Shown here: piece after piece, positions 45,508 through 54,365 of the stretch
Layout of the letters: each line of letters begins with the position of its first letter
Numbering within the stretch: the first letter of the stretch is position 1
Assembly (NCBI RefSeq): GCF_019112525.1
Contig: NZ_CP077800.1
Location: 3,968,001 to 4,032,000, forward strand
From: Modestobacter sp. L9-4
GTDB taxonomy: Bacteria; Actinomycetota; Actinomycetes; Mycobacteriales; Geodermatophilaceae
Direction: 5' to 3'
Length of the DNA stretch: 64,000 nt
Translations under genes and position numbers: made by a program
Notes under the pieces: model-generated
What the model was told of the DNA's origin: nothing
The model's database searches: none
The model's input: the letters and a program-made list of their open reading frames with translations, nothing else

Positions 45508-45513
45508 TAGGAT
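45508..45513 (+). promoter_or_regulatory. Leaderless-type -10 (TAGGAT) of polA
   Basis: TAGGAT is followed by eight bases and ATG 45522. Confidence 0.55.
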
Positions 45514-45521
45514 CGACGGCG

Positions 45522-48263
45522 ATGTCAGCTCCGGTCGCCGCCCCCCAGTCCACCGCCGCTGCGAGCGCCGACGGCGCCCGCCCCCGGCTGCTGCTGCTCG
45601 ACGGCCACTCGCTGGCCTACCGGGCCTTCTTCGCCCTGCCGGTGGAGAACTTCTCGACCACCACCGGTCAGCCGACGAACGCCGTCTACGGCTTCACGTC
45701 GATGCTGATCAACGTGCTGCGCGACGAGCAGCCCACGCACCTCGCGGTCGCCTTCGACGTCAGCCGCAAGACCTTCCGCAGCGAGATCTTCGCGGAGTAC
45801 AAGGCGAACCGGTCCGAGAGCCCCACCGACTTCCGCGGCCAGGTCAGCCTGGTGCAGGAGGTCCTGGGCGCGCTGCACGTCCCGGTGATCACCGCGGAGA
45901 ACTACGAGGCCGACGACGTCATCGCCACCCTCACCGTGCAGGCGGTCGAGCAGGGCATGGACGTCGCGATCTGCACCGGTGACCGCGACGCGCTGCAGCT
46001 GGTCAACGACCACGTCACCGTGCTCTACCCCCGCAAGGGCGTCTCGGACCTGACCCGGTTCACCCCGGAGGAGGTCGAGACCAAGTACGGCCTGACCCCG
46101 ACGCAGTACCCGGACTTCGCCGCGCTGCGTGGCGACCCCAGCGACAACCTGCCGTCGATCCCGAGCGTGGGGGAGAAGACCGCCGCCAAGTGGATCCGGG
46201 AGTACGGGTCGCTGGACGCGCTGGTCGACCAGGTCGACACGGTCAAGGGCAAGGTCGGGGAGAAGCTGCGCGAGCACCTGTCCCAGGTGATGCAGAACCG
46301 CCGGCTCACCGAGCTGGACCGAGCAGTGCCGCTGGAGCTGGGCCCGGCCGACCTCGCCGTGCAGCCCTGGGACCGCAACGAGGTGCACACCCTCTTCGAC
46401 AACCTGCAGTTCCGGGTGCTCCGCGACCGGCTGTTCGCCACCCTGGCCACCCCGGAGCCGGAGGTGGACGGCGGCTTCGACGTCACCGCCGACGTGCTGG
46501 CCGCCGGCGGGCTGGGGGAGTGGCTGGACGCGCACGCCCGCACCGGGCACACCGGCGTGGTCTTCCGCGGCACGTGGGGCCGCGGGGTGGGCGAGCTGAC
46601 CGGCCTGGCGCTGGCCGCCGCCGACGACCACGCCACCTTCGTCGACCTGGGGCCGACACTGGACCCCGCCGACGAGCAGGCGCTGGCCGCCTGGCTGCGG
46701 GACCCGGCCCGGCCGAAGATCGTGCACGACGTCAAGGGCCCGCTGCTGGCGGTGTTCGAGCGCGGCTGGGACCTGCAGGGCATCGCCAGTGACACGGCGC
46801 TGGCCGCCTACCTGGCCGCGCCGGGTCAGCGGTCCTTCGACCTCCCCGACCTCGCCGTCCGCTACCTCAAGCGCGAGATCCGGGACCAGGAGGCGCAGCC
46901 CGCCCAGCTGACCCTGGACGGGCTCGGCCCCACCGAGGAGGACGTGGCCGCGGAGGCCGCGCACGCCGACGTCCTCAAGGCGGTCGCGGTCAACGACCTC
47001 TCCGACGCCCTGGAGCAGGTGCTCGGCCAGAAGGGCGGGGACCACCTGCTCACCGACATCGAGCTGCCGCTGACCCGGGTGCTCGCGTCGATGGAGCACC
47101 GCGGGATCGCCGTGGACCTGGCGTTCCTGCACGAGCTGCAGCAGGAGTTCGCCGCCGCGGTCGCCGACGCCGCGCAGGAGGCCTACGCGGTCATCGGCAA
47201 GGAGATCAACCTCGGCTCCCCCAAGCAGCTGCAGGCAGTGCTCTTCGACGAGCTGGGCCTGCCGAAGACGAAGAAGAACAAGACCGGCTACACCACCGAC
47301 GCCGACGCGCTGACCTCGCTGCTGGCCTCCACCGGCCACCCGTTCCTCGAGCACCTGCTGCGGCACCGCGACGTCACCCGGCTGCGCACCGTCATCGACG
47401 GGCTCATCCCGATGGTCGACGACAACAGCCGCATCCACACCACGTTCCAGCAGACGATCGCGGCGACCGGGCGGCTGTCCTCCACCGACCCGAACCTGCA
47501 GAACATCCCGATCCGCAGTGCCGAGGGCCGCCGCATCCGGCAGGCGTTCGTCGTGGGCGCCGGCCACGAGTCGCTGATGACCGCCGACTACAGCCAGATC
47601 GAGATGCGGATCATGGCCCACCTGTCCGAGGACGCCGGCCTGATCGAGGCCTTCAGCTCGGGGGAGGACCTGCACTCCTTCGTCGCGTCGCGGGCATTCG
47701 GCATCCCGATCGAGCAGGTCGACCCGGAGATGCGCCGGCGGATCAAGGCGATGAGCTACGGGCTGGCCTACGGGCTGAGCGCCTACGGGCTGTCGGGGCA
47801 GCTGAACATCTCCGTCGAGGAGGCCCGGGAGCAGATGCACGCCTACTTCGAGCGCTTCGGCGGCATCCGTGACTACCTGGACGGCGTGGTCGACGACGCC
47901 CGGCAGACCGGCTACACCGAGACGACGCTGGGGCGGCGGCGCTACCTGCCCGACCTGACCAGCGACAACGGGCAGCGGCGGCAGATGGCCGAGCGGATGG
48001 CGCTCAACGCACCGATCCAGGGCTCGGCCGCCGACATCATCAAGGTCGCCATGCTGAAGGTGGAGAAGGCGATCGAGGACGAGGGGCTCCGGTCGCGGAT
48101 GCTGCTGCAGGTCCACGACGAACTGGTGCTCGAGGTTGCCGAGGGCGAGCACGAGGCCCTGGAGACCCTGGTCCGCCGCGAGATGGCGGGTGCCGCGCAG
48201 CTGTCGGTGGCCATGGAGGTCTCCGTCGGCTTCGGGAAGACCTGGAACGACGCCGCCCACTGA
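45522..48263 (+). CDS. polA: DNA polymerase I
   Basis: This 913-residue polymerase has three domains. The 5' nuclease (about 15-310) shows LLLLDGHSLAYRAFFALP, AENYEADDVIATL and GVGEKTAAKW. The central 3'-5' exonuclease-like domain (about 320-510) lacks the acidic DxE catalytic pair, so proofreading is probably absent, as in many actinobacteria. The polymerase domain has motif A MTADYSQIEMRIMAHLS, the O-helix RRRIKAMSYGLAYG and motif C LLQVHDELVLEV. It acts in Okazaki-fragment processing and repair. ATG 45522 fits the leaderless -10; the longer frame upstream is unnecessary. Confidence 0.96.
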   Translation: MSAPVAAPQSTAAASADGARPRLLLLDGHSLAYRAFFALPVENFSTTTGQPTNAVYGFTSMLINVLRDEQPTHLAVAFDVSRKTFRSEIFAEYKANRSESPTDFRGQVSLVQEVLGALHVPVITAENYEADDVIATLTVQAVEQGMDVAICTGDRDALQLVNDHVTVLYPRKGVSDLTRFTPEEVETKYGLTPTQYPDFAALRGDPSDNLPSIPSVGEKTAAKWIREYGSLDALVDQVDTVKGKVGEKLREHLSQVMQNRRLTELDRAVPLELGPADLAVQPWDRNEVHTLFDNLQFRVLRDRLFATLATPEPEVDGGFDVTADVLAAGGLGEWLDAHARTGHTGVVFRGTWGRGVGELTGLALAAADDHATFVDLGPTLDPADEQALAAWLRDPARPKIVHDVKGPLLAVFERGWDLQGIASDTALAAYLAAPGQRSFDLPDLAVRYLKREIRDQEAQPAQLTLDGLGPTEEDVAAEAAHADVLKAVAVNDLSDALEQVLGQKGGDHLLTDIELPLTRVLASMEHRGIAVDLAFLHELQQEFAAAVADAAQEAYAVIGKEINLGSPKQLQAVLFDELGLPKTKKNKTGYTTDADALTSLLASTGHPFLEHLLRHRDVTRLRTVIDGLIPMVDDNSRIHTTFQQTIAATGRLSSTDPNLQNIPIRSAEGRRIRQAFVVGAGHESLMTADYSQIEMRIMAHLSEDAGLIEAFSSGEDLHSFVASRAFGIPIEQVDPEMRRRIKAMSYGLAYGLSAYGLSGQLNISVEEAREQMHAYFERFGGIRDYLDGVVDDARQTGYTETTLGRRRYLPDLTSDNGQRRQMAERMALNAPIQGSAADIIKVAMLKVEKAIEDEGLRSRMLLQVHDELVLEVAEGEHEALETLVRREMAGAAQLSVAMEVSVGFGKTWNDAAH

Positions 48264-48335
48264 CGGACCCGTCCGGCCTCGTCGAACAGCTCGCCCCGGG
48301 CTCGTGAGGGGGACGAGGTCCTCCGGCTGACCACC

Positions 48336-48375
48336 GTCCGTCCCACCGCTGCAGTGCTGATGCGGTGGGACGGAC
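48336..48375. terminator. Hairpin between convergent polA and IclR genes
   Basis: GTCCGTCCCACCG (48336-48348) pairs perfectly with CGGTGGGACGGAC (48363-48375) over a 14-base loop, 73 bases after polA. The remaining bases to the IclR stop are GC-rich low-complexity DNA without a recognisable gene. Confidence 0.75.
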
Positions 48376-48483
48376 ATCGGTGCGGGAGGACGACGTCGGC
48401 GGTCGGACGACGGCGGGCGACGGTCGGCGGGGCGACGACGTCAGCAGTCCGACGAGGGCGTCCGTCGACGTCGGCGCGCCGGC

Positions 48484-49311
48484 TCAGGCGGTGGCGGGGC
48501 GATCCGTGCGGCGGGCCACCTCGGTGTACGGCCGGGACTGCCACAGCGCCCACTCGGCGCTGACGTCGCCGGCGGTGCGCAGCAGCAGCGGCAGGTGGTC
48601 GGCGAGCAGGGTCTCGACGGAGGTCTCCGCGGCGTGCACGGTCACGTTCATCGCCGCCCGCACCGCACCGGTCGCATCGCGCACCGGGACCGCGACCGAC
48701 CGCACCCCCGGCGCCAGCTCCTCGTCGGCCAGCGCCCACCCGCGAGCTCGCACCTCGGTGAGCTCGGTGCCCAGCTGCTCCCTGGAGCGGCCGATGTAGG
48801 GCGGCAACCCCGACCTGCTGGGCTCGGCGAGGGCGGCGTCGAGCTCCGCCGCCGACAGCGCGGCCAGCAGCACCTTGCCCTGCGAGGTCTGCACGGCCGG
48901 GAACCGCGTCCCGATCTCGACCCGCAGCGCGATCAGCTTCGGCACCGCGACCCGGGCGACGTAGACGATGTCCGAGCCGTCCAGCTGGGCCATCGAGGAG
49001 GACTCGCCGCTGCGCGCGACGAGGGACTCCAGGTGTGGCCGGGCGATGTCCCACAGGCCCAGCGACCCGACGTAGGCCATGCCCAGGGTGAGCACCTTGG
49101 GGGTCAGCCGGAACTCCCCGCCGGAGCTGCGCACGAAGCCCAGCTCCTCCAGGGTGAGCAGCAGCCGGCGCGCGGTCGGCCGGGCCAGGTCGGCGGCCGC
49201 CGCCACGTCCGACAGCGACATCACCGGCCGCTCGGCGTCGAAGCAGGCCAGCACGTCCAGCCCGCGGGCCAGCGCCTCCACGAAGTCCGGCCCGGTTCCC
49301 CGACCCGCCAT
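48484..49311 (-). CDS. IclR-family transcriptional regulator (PcaR/PobR-like)
   Basis: This 275-residue regulator has an N-terminal winged helix (SLSDVAAAADLARPTARRLL, about 32-51) and a C-terminal effector domain (VARVAVPKLIALRVEIGTRF, PAVQTSQGKVLLAAL, GWALADEELAPGVRSVAVPV). The PcaR/PobR subfamily controls aromatic catabolism and matches the neighbouring dioxygenase genes. GGGAGGAGG lies six bases before the ATG. A terminator separates it from the amidohydrolase gene upstream, so it has its own promoter; ACGGAC half-sites there hint at autoregulation. Confidence 0.9.
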   Translation of the reverse strand: MAGRGTGPDFVEALARGLDVLACFDAERPVMSLSDVAAAADLARPTARRLLLTLEELGFVRSSGGEFRLTPKVLTLGMAYVGSLGLWDIARPHLESLVARSGESSSMAQLDGSDIVYVARVAVPKLIALRVEIGTRFPAVQTSQGKVLLAALSAAELDAALAEPSRSGLPPYIGRSREQLGTELTEVRARGWALADEELAPGVRSVAVPVRDATGAVRAAMNVTVHAAETSVETLLADHLPLLLRTAGDVSAEWALWQSRPYTEVARRTDRPATA

Positions 49312-49348
49312 GTCCGCCTCCTCCCGCCGTCCGTCGTCCGGTGCCTGC

Positions 49349-49378
49349 GTGCCGTCCCGCCCGGTGGCGGGACGGCAC
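49349..49378 (-). terminator. Terminator of the amidohydrolase gene
   Basis: GTGCCGTCCCGCC-CGGT-GGCGGGACGGCAC: a perfect 13-bp stem six bases beyond the amidohydrolase stop. Confidence 0.85.
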
Positions 49379-49383
49379 CGCGG

Positions 49384-50874
49384 TCAGCTGGTGGTGACCT
49401 CGTCGCCGAAGAGGCTGCCGCGGGCGTCGTGCGTGCTGGCCGACTTGTACTCGGTGTAGGAGTACGGGTTGTCCAGCAGCTCGTCGCTGGGCAGCTGCGG
49501 GTTCATCCCGGCCGTCCACGCCTCCTCGCCCATCGTGGACCGCAGGTGCTCGACGGTGGCGTCGACCGTGCGGCGCACGGCGGGCAGGTCGACCCCGACG
49601 AGCTGGTGGTCGCTCTTCACCACCCGGCCGTCGACCAGGACGGTGTGCACGTCGCCGCGCTGGGCCTGGAAGGCGATGTGGCCGTAGGGGTTCAGCAGCG
49701 GGAAGGACACCGGTGAGCGGTCGTTCTTGACCAGCACGACGTCGGCCTTCTTGCCGACCTCCAGGCTGCCCAGGTCGTCGCGGCCCAGCGCCGCAGCGCC
49801 GCCGCGGGTGGCCCAGTCGACGACCTGCTCGGCGCGCAGGTGCACCGAGGTGACGGTCTCGCCCTTGACGTGGGCCTCCAGGTGCTCGCGGGACCGGTCG
49901 GCGCCCAGCGTCGTCCGCATCGCGGAGAACAGGTCGCTGCTCCACCACACGCTGGTGTCCATCGACAGCGAGACCGGGATGCCGTGCCGGCGCACCTGCC
50001 AGGTGGGCGGGTAGCCCTGCCCGGCGCTCTGCTCGGACTCCGTCGACACCGAGACCGAGCCGCCGGTGGCCGCGATCCGGTGGTAGGAGTCGGTGCTGAG
50101 CGTCGCGGCGTGCACGTAGACCGTCTCGGGGGTCATGAACCCGTGCTCGTGCATCAGCCGGATGCCGTCGTCGTTGGTCGCGCCCCACACGCCGGCGTGG
50201 GTGGTGACCGGCAGGTCCAGCTCGCGGGCGGCCTCGAACGCGGCCTTCTCCGGGAACGCCGGGTCGCCGGTGACGTCGAAGGCCAGCTGCAGCCCCAGCT
50301 TGCCCTCGTCGCGCCGACGGCGGAGGAAGGCCTGGACGCCCGGGTCGGTGGCCCACTCCCAGGGGCCGGCCTGGATGTTGCCGTAGGCGAGCACGAATCG
50401 GCCGGGGACGGCGAGCAGCGCGTCGGCGGCGGCCTCGGCGTGGTCGACGGTCTGCAGCCCGTGCGACCAGTCGACGGTGGTGGTGACCCCGGCCTCCAGC
50501 GCGTCCCAGGCCGAGAGCAGGTTGCCGGCGTGCACGTCCTCGGGGCGGAAGGCCGTGCCGTGCTCGAGGTAGTACCAGACGAAGTACTGGGTCAGGGTCC
50601 AGTCGGCGCCGTAGCCGCGCATCGTGGTCTGCCACATGTGCCGGTGGGTGTCGATCATCCCGGGCATCACGATGCCGCCGGCCGCGTCGATCTCGGCGGT
50701 GCCCTCGGGGACGTCGAGCCGGTGGCCCACCGCGGCGATGCGGTCGCCCACGACCAGGACGTCGGCGTCGGTGAGGACGGTGTGCGCAGCGTCCATGGTC
50801 AGCACGGTGCCGTTGCGCAGCACGACCGCCTGGCCGGGCGCCGGGTGGCCGACGCCGTTGTCGGACTGGGACAT
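49384..50874 (-). CDS. Amidohydrolase-superfamily enzyme (ATZ/TRZ-like)
   Basis: This 496-residue metal-dependent hydrolase has the TIM-barrel metal ligands: IDTHRHMWQT (His-x-His), PVTTHAGVWG and VYVHAATLS (His), and SMDTSVWW (Asp). It resembles cytosine/8-oxoguanine deaminases and s-triazine hydrolases, which deaminate or dechlorinate N-heterocycles. No substrate can be fixed. Within a ring-cleavage cluster it may prepare a heteroaromatic compound. Divergent from the CoA-transferase operon; GAGGAG sits seven bases before the ATG. Confidence 0.88.
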   Translation of the reverse strand: MSQSDNGVGHPAPGQAVVLRNGTVLTMDAAHTVLTDADVLVVGDRIAAVGHRLDVPEGTAEIDAAGGIVMPGMIDTHRHMWQTTMRGYGADWTLTQYFVWYYLEHGTAFRPEDVHAGNLLSAWDALEAGVTTTVDWSHGLQTVDHAEAAADALLAVPGRFVLAYGNIQAGPWEWATDPGVQAFLRRRRDEGKLGLQLAFDVTGDPAFPEKAAFEAARELDLPVTTHAGVWGATNDDGIRLMHEHGFMTPETVYVHAATLSTDSYHRIAATGGSVSVSTESEQSAGQGYPPTWQVRRHGIPVSLSMDTSVWWSSDLFSAMRTTLGADRSREHLEAHVKGETVTSVHLRAEQVVDWATRGGAAALGRDDLGSLEVGKKADVVLVKNDRSPVSFPLLNPYGHIAFQAQRGDVHTVLVDGRVVKSDHQLVGVDLPAVRRTVDATVEHLRSTMGEEAWTAGMNPQLPSDELLDNPYSYTEYKSASTHDARGSLFGDEVTTS

Positions 50875-50895
50875 CGGGGATCTCCTCGGGACAGT

Positions 50896-50913
50896 GACGG
50901 ACGACTGTCCGTC
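50896..50913. promoter_or_regulatory. Palindrome 1 (ACGGAC-N4-GTCCGT), candidate IclR operator
   Basis: GACGGAC-GACT-GTCCGTC is a 7-4-7 inverted repeat 22 bases ahead of the amidohydrolase start and just downstream of its predicted transcription start. Confidence 0.65.
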
Positions 50914-50935
50914 TGGCGGCCGCGTCGCCGTCGCG

Positions 50936-50953
50936 GGTCACCCTGGAGTGACC
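50936..50953. promoter_or_regulatory. GGTCAC-N6-GTGACC inverted repeat
   Basis: An 18-bp inverted repeat overlapping the predicted -10 of the amidohydrolase promoter; a second candidate binding site distinct from the ACGGAC pair. Confidence 0.45.
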
Positions 50954-50969
50954 TGTCCCACTCTGTCAA
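50940..50969 (-). promoter_or_regulatory. Predicted promoter of the amidohydrolase gene
   Basis: On the minus strand TTGACA (50964-50969), 18 bases, CAGGGT (50940-50945). Confidence 0.5.
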
Positions 50970-51006
50970 GGGCGGAAGAGGCGGTGACCCAGTTGGCTCG
51001 AACGCC

Positions 51007-51036
51007 TTGACACGGCCGACCGGAGCGGCTGAGACT
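51007..51036 (+). promoter_or_regulatory. Predicted promoter of the CoA-transferase operon
   Basis: TTGACA (51007-51012), 18 bases, GAGACT (51031-51036), mirroring the divergent promoter. Confidence 0.5.
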
Positions 51037-51051
51037 CCCGGTCACCCAGCC

Positions 51052-51067
51052 ACGGACGCTCGTCCGT
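51052..51067. promoter_or_regulatory. Palindrome 2 (ACGGAC-N4-GTCCGT), candidate IclR operator
   Basis: ACGGAC-GCTC-GTCCGT, the same 16-bp pattern as palindrome 1, lies 27 bases before the CoA-transferase GTG and downstream of its predicted transcription start. Confidence 0.65.
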
Positions 51068-51094
51068 CGTGCGGCCCGCAGCAGGAGGAGCCCC

Positions 51095-52282
51095 GTGACC
51101 GAGTCACCACCCGCGCCGGGCGCCGAGCCCGCCGGGGGACCGCTGGCCGGCCTGCTGGTCGCCGACTTCTCCCGCATCCTCGCCGGCCCCTACGCGACCA
51201 TGCTGCTGGCCGACATGGGCGCGGAGGTGGTCAAGGTGGAGGGCCCGGCCGGTGACGACACCCGCAGCTGGCAGCCGCCGGTCCGCGGCGACGTCTCGAC
51301 CTACTACCTGGGCGTCAACCGCAACAAGCGCTCGGTCGTCCTGGACCTGAAGGACGCCGGCGACCTCGCCGCCGCCCGTGAGCTGGCCCGACGCGCCGAC
51401 GTCGTCATCGAGAACTTCAAGAGCGGCGGCCTGGCCCGCTTCGGGCTGGACTTCGACACCGTCGCCGCGACCAACCCCCGCGTCGTCTACGCCTCCATCA
51501 CCGGCTTCGGCAGCCAGCCCGGCGGCGCGGAGCTCCCCGGCTACGACCTCATCGTGCAGGCGATCTCCGGGCTGATGAGCCTCACCGGCGACCCGCACGG
51601 CGAGCCCTACCGGGCCGGCATCTCCGTGTTCGACGTGATGGCCGGGCTGCACGCCACCATCGGCGTCCTGGCCGCGCTGAGCTCCCGGCACGAGACCGGC
51701 CGCGGCCAGCACGTCGAGGTCAACCTGCTGTCCTCGGCGCTGTCCGGGCTGGTCAACCACGCCAGCGCCGTGGTCGCCGGAGGCGTCGTGCCGTTCCGGA
51801 TGGGCAACAGCCACCCGAGCCTGTTCCCCTACGAACCGCTGCCCTGCGCCGACGGCGACCTGATCATCACCGCCGGCAACAACGGCCAGTTCCGCAAGCT
51901 GGCCGAGGTGCTCGGCGTCCCCGAGCTGGCCGAGGACCCCCGCTTCGCGCGCAACGAGGACCGCACGGCCAACCGCGAGCAGCTCCGCCCGCTGCTGGTC
52001 GAGCGGCTGCAGACCCGGTCCAAGCTCGACTGGTTCACCGACATCATCGCCGCGGGCGTGCCCTGCGGGCCGATCAACACCGTCGACCAGGGCGTCGCCT
52101 TCGCCGAGGGCATCGGCCTGGACCCGGTGGTCGAGGTGGGGGAGGGCGGGACGGGGGTCCCGATGGTGCGGAACCCGATCACCTTCTCCGGGACGCCGGT
52201 CGGCTACCGGCTGCCCCCGCCCGGGCTCGACGAGCACGGTGCGGAGATCCGCCGCTGGTTGGCCACCGAGGAGCAGGCATGA
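51095..52282 (+). CDS. CaiB/BaiF-family CoA transferase
   Basis: This 395-residue class III CoA transferase shows LLVADFSRILAGPYATMLLA, VVKVEGPAGDDTR, the NRNKRSVVLDLK segment, a catalytic Asp expected in LPGYDLIVQAISGLM, and GRGQHVEVNLLSSAL. It moves CoA between carboxylic acids. GGAGG is six bases before the GTG. The citryl-CoA-lyase-like gene overlaps by four bases (ATGA), so the two probably act in sequence: activation of an acid to its CoA ester, then cleavage. Confidence 0.9.
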   Translation: MTESPPAPGAEPAGGPLAGLLVADFSRILAGPYATMLLADMGAEVVKVEGPAGDDTRSWQPPVRGDVSTYYLGVNRNKRSVVLDLKDAGDLAAARELARRADVVIENFKSGGLARFGLDFDTVAATNPRVVYASITGFGSQPGGAELPGYDLIVQAISGLMSLTGDPHGEPYRAGISVFDVMAGLHATIGVLAALSSRHETGRGQHVEVNLLSSALSGLVNHASAVVAGGVVPFRMGNSHPSLFPYEPLPCADGDLIITAGNNGQFRKLAEVLGVPELAEDPRFARNEDRTANREQLRPLLVERLQTRSKLDWFTDIIAAGVPCGPINTVDQGVAFAEGIGLDPVVEVGEGGTGVPMVRNPITFSGTPVGYRLPPPGLDEHGAEIRRWLATEEQA

Positions 52283-53112
52283 CCGAGTACCCCACCGCGC
52301 TGGGCGCCTCGAGCCGGGAGTCGATCACCCTGCTGGGCTCCGACCTCGCCCGGGACGTGATGGGCACCGTCGGCTTCGGCGAGCTCGCCTTCTGGCTGGC
52401 CACGCAGCGCCGTCCCACGCCGGGGGAGACCCGGGTGTTCGAGTCGGTGCTGGCCGCGCTGGCCGACCACGGGTTCACCCCGACCGCGATCGTCACCCGG
52501 CTGACCTACCTGTCGGCACCGGACTCGGTGCAGGGCGCGCTCGCCGCCGGTCTGCTGGGCGGGGGCAGCCGCTTCCTCGGCGTCACCGAGGACTGCGGCC
52601 GGTTCCTGCACGACGTGCTCACCGGCGTCGAGGGCGACCTGCCCACCGACGACGCCGGCTGGGACGCCCTGGCCCTGGAGACCGTCACCGCCCAGCGTGC
52701 GGCCCGCCGGTTCGTGCCGGGCCTGGGCCACCACGTGCACAAGGACGGCGACCCGCGCACCCCGCGGCTGTTCCAGATCGCCGGCGAGGAGGGCCTGGTC
52801 GGGCCGCACCTGTCGCTGTTCGCCGCGATCGGCCGGGTGCACCCGCAGGTCCTCGGCCGGACGCTGCCGCTCAACGGCGCCGGCGTCTGCGGCGCCGCAC
52901 TGGCCGACCTCGGGCTGCCGCTGGAGCTGCTGCGCGGCTTCGCGCTGCTGGCCCGCACCGCCGGGCTGATCGGCCAGCTCGCCGAGGAGATCCGGCACCC
53001 GGTCGCCAACGAGGTCTTCCTCTCCGTCGACCTCAACAACCGGTCGGTCGACCCGGACCCCTACGTCCCTCCTGCGCTGCCCGCCGAGACCACCGGAGGT
53101 CCCCATGGCTGA
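52279..53112 (+). CDS. Citryl-CoA lyase-like enzyme (short citrate synthase fold)
   Basis: This 277-residue protein matches the catalytic part of citrate synthase. GLGHHVHKDGDPRTPRLF holds the active-site His and the DPR motif; LPLNGAGVCGAALADLGLP and an Arg-rich C-terminus follow. It is much shorter than citrate synthase (about 430) and is of the type annotated as citryl-CoA lyase. The likely reaction is cleavage of a citryl/citramalyl-like CoA ester to acetyl-CoA and an oxoacid; the real substrate is unknown. The extradiol-dioxygenase gene overlaps its 3' end by eight bases. Confidence 0.82.
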   Translation: MTEYPTALGASSRESITLLGSDLARDVMGTVGFGELAFWLATQRRPTPGETRVFESVLAALADHGFTPTAIVTRLTYLSAPDSVQGALAAGLLGGGSRFLGVTEDCGRFLHDVLTGVEGDLPTDDAGWDALALETVTAQRAARRFVPGLGHHVHKDGDPRTPRLFQIAGEEGLVGPHLSLFAAIGRVHPQVLGRTLPLNGAGVCGAALADLGLPLELLRGFALLARTAGLIGQLAEEIRHPVANEVFLSVDLNNRSVDPDPYVPPALPAETTGGPHG

Positions 53113-53968
53113 ACTGGTCGCGGTCGTCGCGTCCACCCACCACCCCTTCTACTACCGCGCCAGCACCGCGACCGGTGCGGACCGGCCCCCGTTCGCCGAC
53201 GAGTGGGTGGCGAAGATCGAGCGGTTCCGGGAGACGCTGACCGCCGCGCGGCCCGACGTCCTGGTGATGGTGGGCAGCGACCACTTCCACCAGCTGTGGC
53301 TGGACAACATGCCCCAGTTCCTGGTGGGCAAGGCCCCGTTCTTCGACGCCAACTGGCACAACGAGGAGCGCGAGTTCGGGCTGCCGAAGATGACGCTGCG
53401 CGGGGAGGAGGAGCTGGCCGCGCACATCCTGCGCGACGGGCTGGACCGGGACTTCGACCTGGCCTTCAGCAACGAGCTGCGGATCGACCACAGCATCACC
53501 TGCCCGATCATCACGCTGCGGCCCGAGGCCGACCTGCCGATCGTGCCGGTCTACACCAACATCTTCGCCCCGCCGATGCCCCGGCCCCAGCGCTTCGTGC
53601 AGCTGGGTGCGGCGCTGCGGGAGATGGTGGAGTCCTGGCCCAGCGACAAGCGGGTGGCGGTCATCGGCACCGGCCACCTCTCCCTCGAGCTCGGCGGCCC
53701 CCGCCAGTTCGGTGAGCACGGGCCCGACCCGGACTTCGACCGCAAGGCCGTGGAGTGGATCGCCAACGGCGACATCGAGGGCTGCCTGGCCGAGGTGACG
53801 CTCGACAGCCTCCACCACCCGGGCAACGCCACCCACGGGTTCATGGACTTCATGCTGATGATGGGCGTGGCCGGGGCGGGGCAGAAGGCCGACCACGTCG
53901 ACACCCTGGACCTGTTCCACACCATGGAGGCCTACTTCACCTGGTACCCGCAGGGGGACCCGCGATGA
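53105..53968 (+). CDS. Class III extradiol ring-cleavage dioxygenase, catalytic (LigB-type) subunit
   Basis: This 287-residue protein has the LigB fold. AVVASTHHPFYY and VMVGSDHFHQLW give the Fe(II)-binding histidines, EFGLPKMTLRGE and LRIDHSITCPI surround the active site, and VIGTGHLSLELGGP carries the family His near the end. Such enzymes open catechol-type rings next to the hydroxyls. The start MAELVAVVASTHHP (ATG 53105, GGAGGTCCCC upstream) is unambiguous. The small subunit follows 37 bases later. Confidence 0.88.
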   Translation: MAELVAVVASTHHPFYYRASTATGADRPPFADEWVAKIERFRETLTAARPDVLVMVGSDHFHQLWLDNMPQFLVGKAPFFDANWHNEEREFGLPKMTLRGEEELAAHILRDGLDRDFDLAFSNELRIDHSITCPIITLRPEADLPIVPVYTNIFAPPMPRPQRFVQLGAALREMVESWPSDKRVAVIGTGHLSLELGGPRQFGEHGPDPDFDRKAVEWIANGDIEGCLAEVTLDSLHHPGNATHGFMDFMLMMGVAGAGQKADHVDTLDLFHTMEAYFTWYPQGDPR

Positions 53969-54005
53969 GCACGGCATGCGCGACGAGCGCCGGCGAGGAG
54001 GACTC

Positions 54006-54365
54006 GTGAGCAAGTACCTGCTGGACAAGTTCCTGTTCACCGTCGACCGGGACCCCGAGCTCACCGAGCGCTACCGCGAGGACCCGGCCGGCACGGTGAC
54101 CTGGTGGGAGGCGGAGGTGGCGAACACGCTGCTCAACTCCACCACCGCCGAGCGGACGACGTGGCTGGCCTTCACCGACGAGGAGCGCCGGGCGCTGGCC
54201 GAGCACGACCACGTCACGCTGTTCGCGATGGGCGCCCACCCTTTCCTCACGCTCACCCTGTTCATCGCCATGTTCGAGCGCGACCACGGGCCGATGGAGT
54301 ACCAGCTCGCCTACGCCCGGGCCATGGACCACGTGACCCTGCCCTACCCCGACATCACCACCTGA
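54006..54365 (+). CDS. Extradiol dioxygenase small (LigA-type) subunit
   Basis: This 119-residue helical protein starts VSKYLLDKFLFTVDRDPELT and contains FTDEERRALAEHDHVTLFAMGAHP-like segments of the LigA family, which caps the LigB active site. GTG 54006 follows GAGGAGG by four to five bases; the ATG-containing extension from 53976 lacks similarity. Its stop overlaps the ATG of the oxidoreductase gene by one base. Confidence 0.83.
   Translation: MSKYLLDKFLFTVDRDPELTERYREDPAGTVTWWEAEVANTLLNSTTAERTTWLAFTDEERRALAEHDHVTLFAMGAHPFLTLTLFIAMFERDHGPMEYQLAYARAMDHVTLPYPDITT

Noticed and set aside
45525-48377. 950-codon minus-strand frame opposite polA
   Set aside because: Composition and lack of any domain show it to be the antisense shadow of polA.
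48390-48480. Possible tandem repeat of GACGACGTCGGCGGTCG-like units after polA
   Set aside because: Units are irregular in length and sequence; more likely low-complexity GC-rich intergenic DNA than a repeat array.
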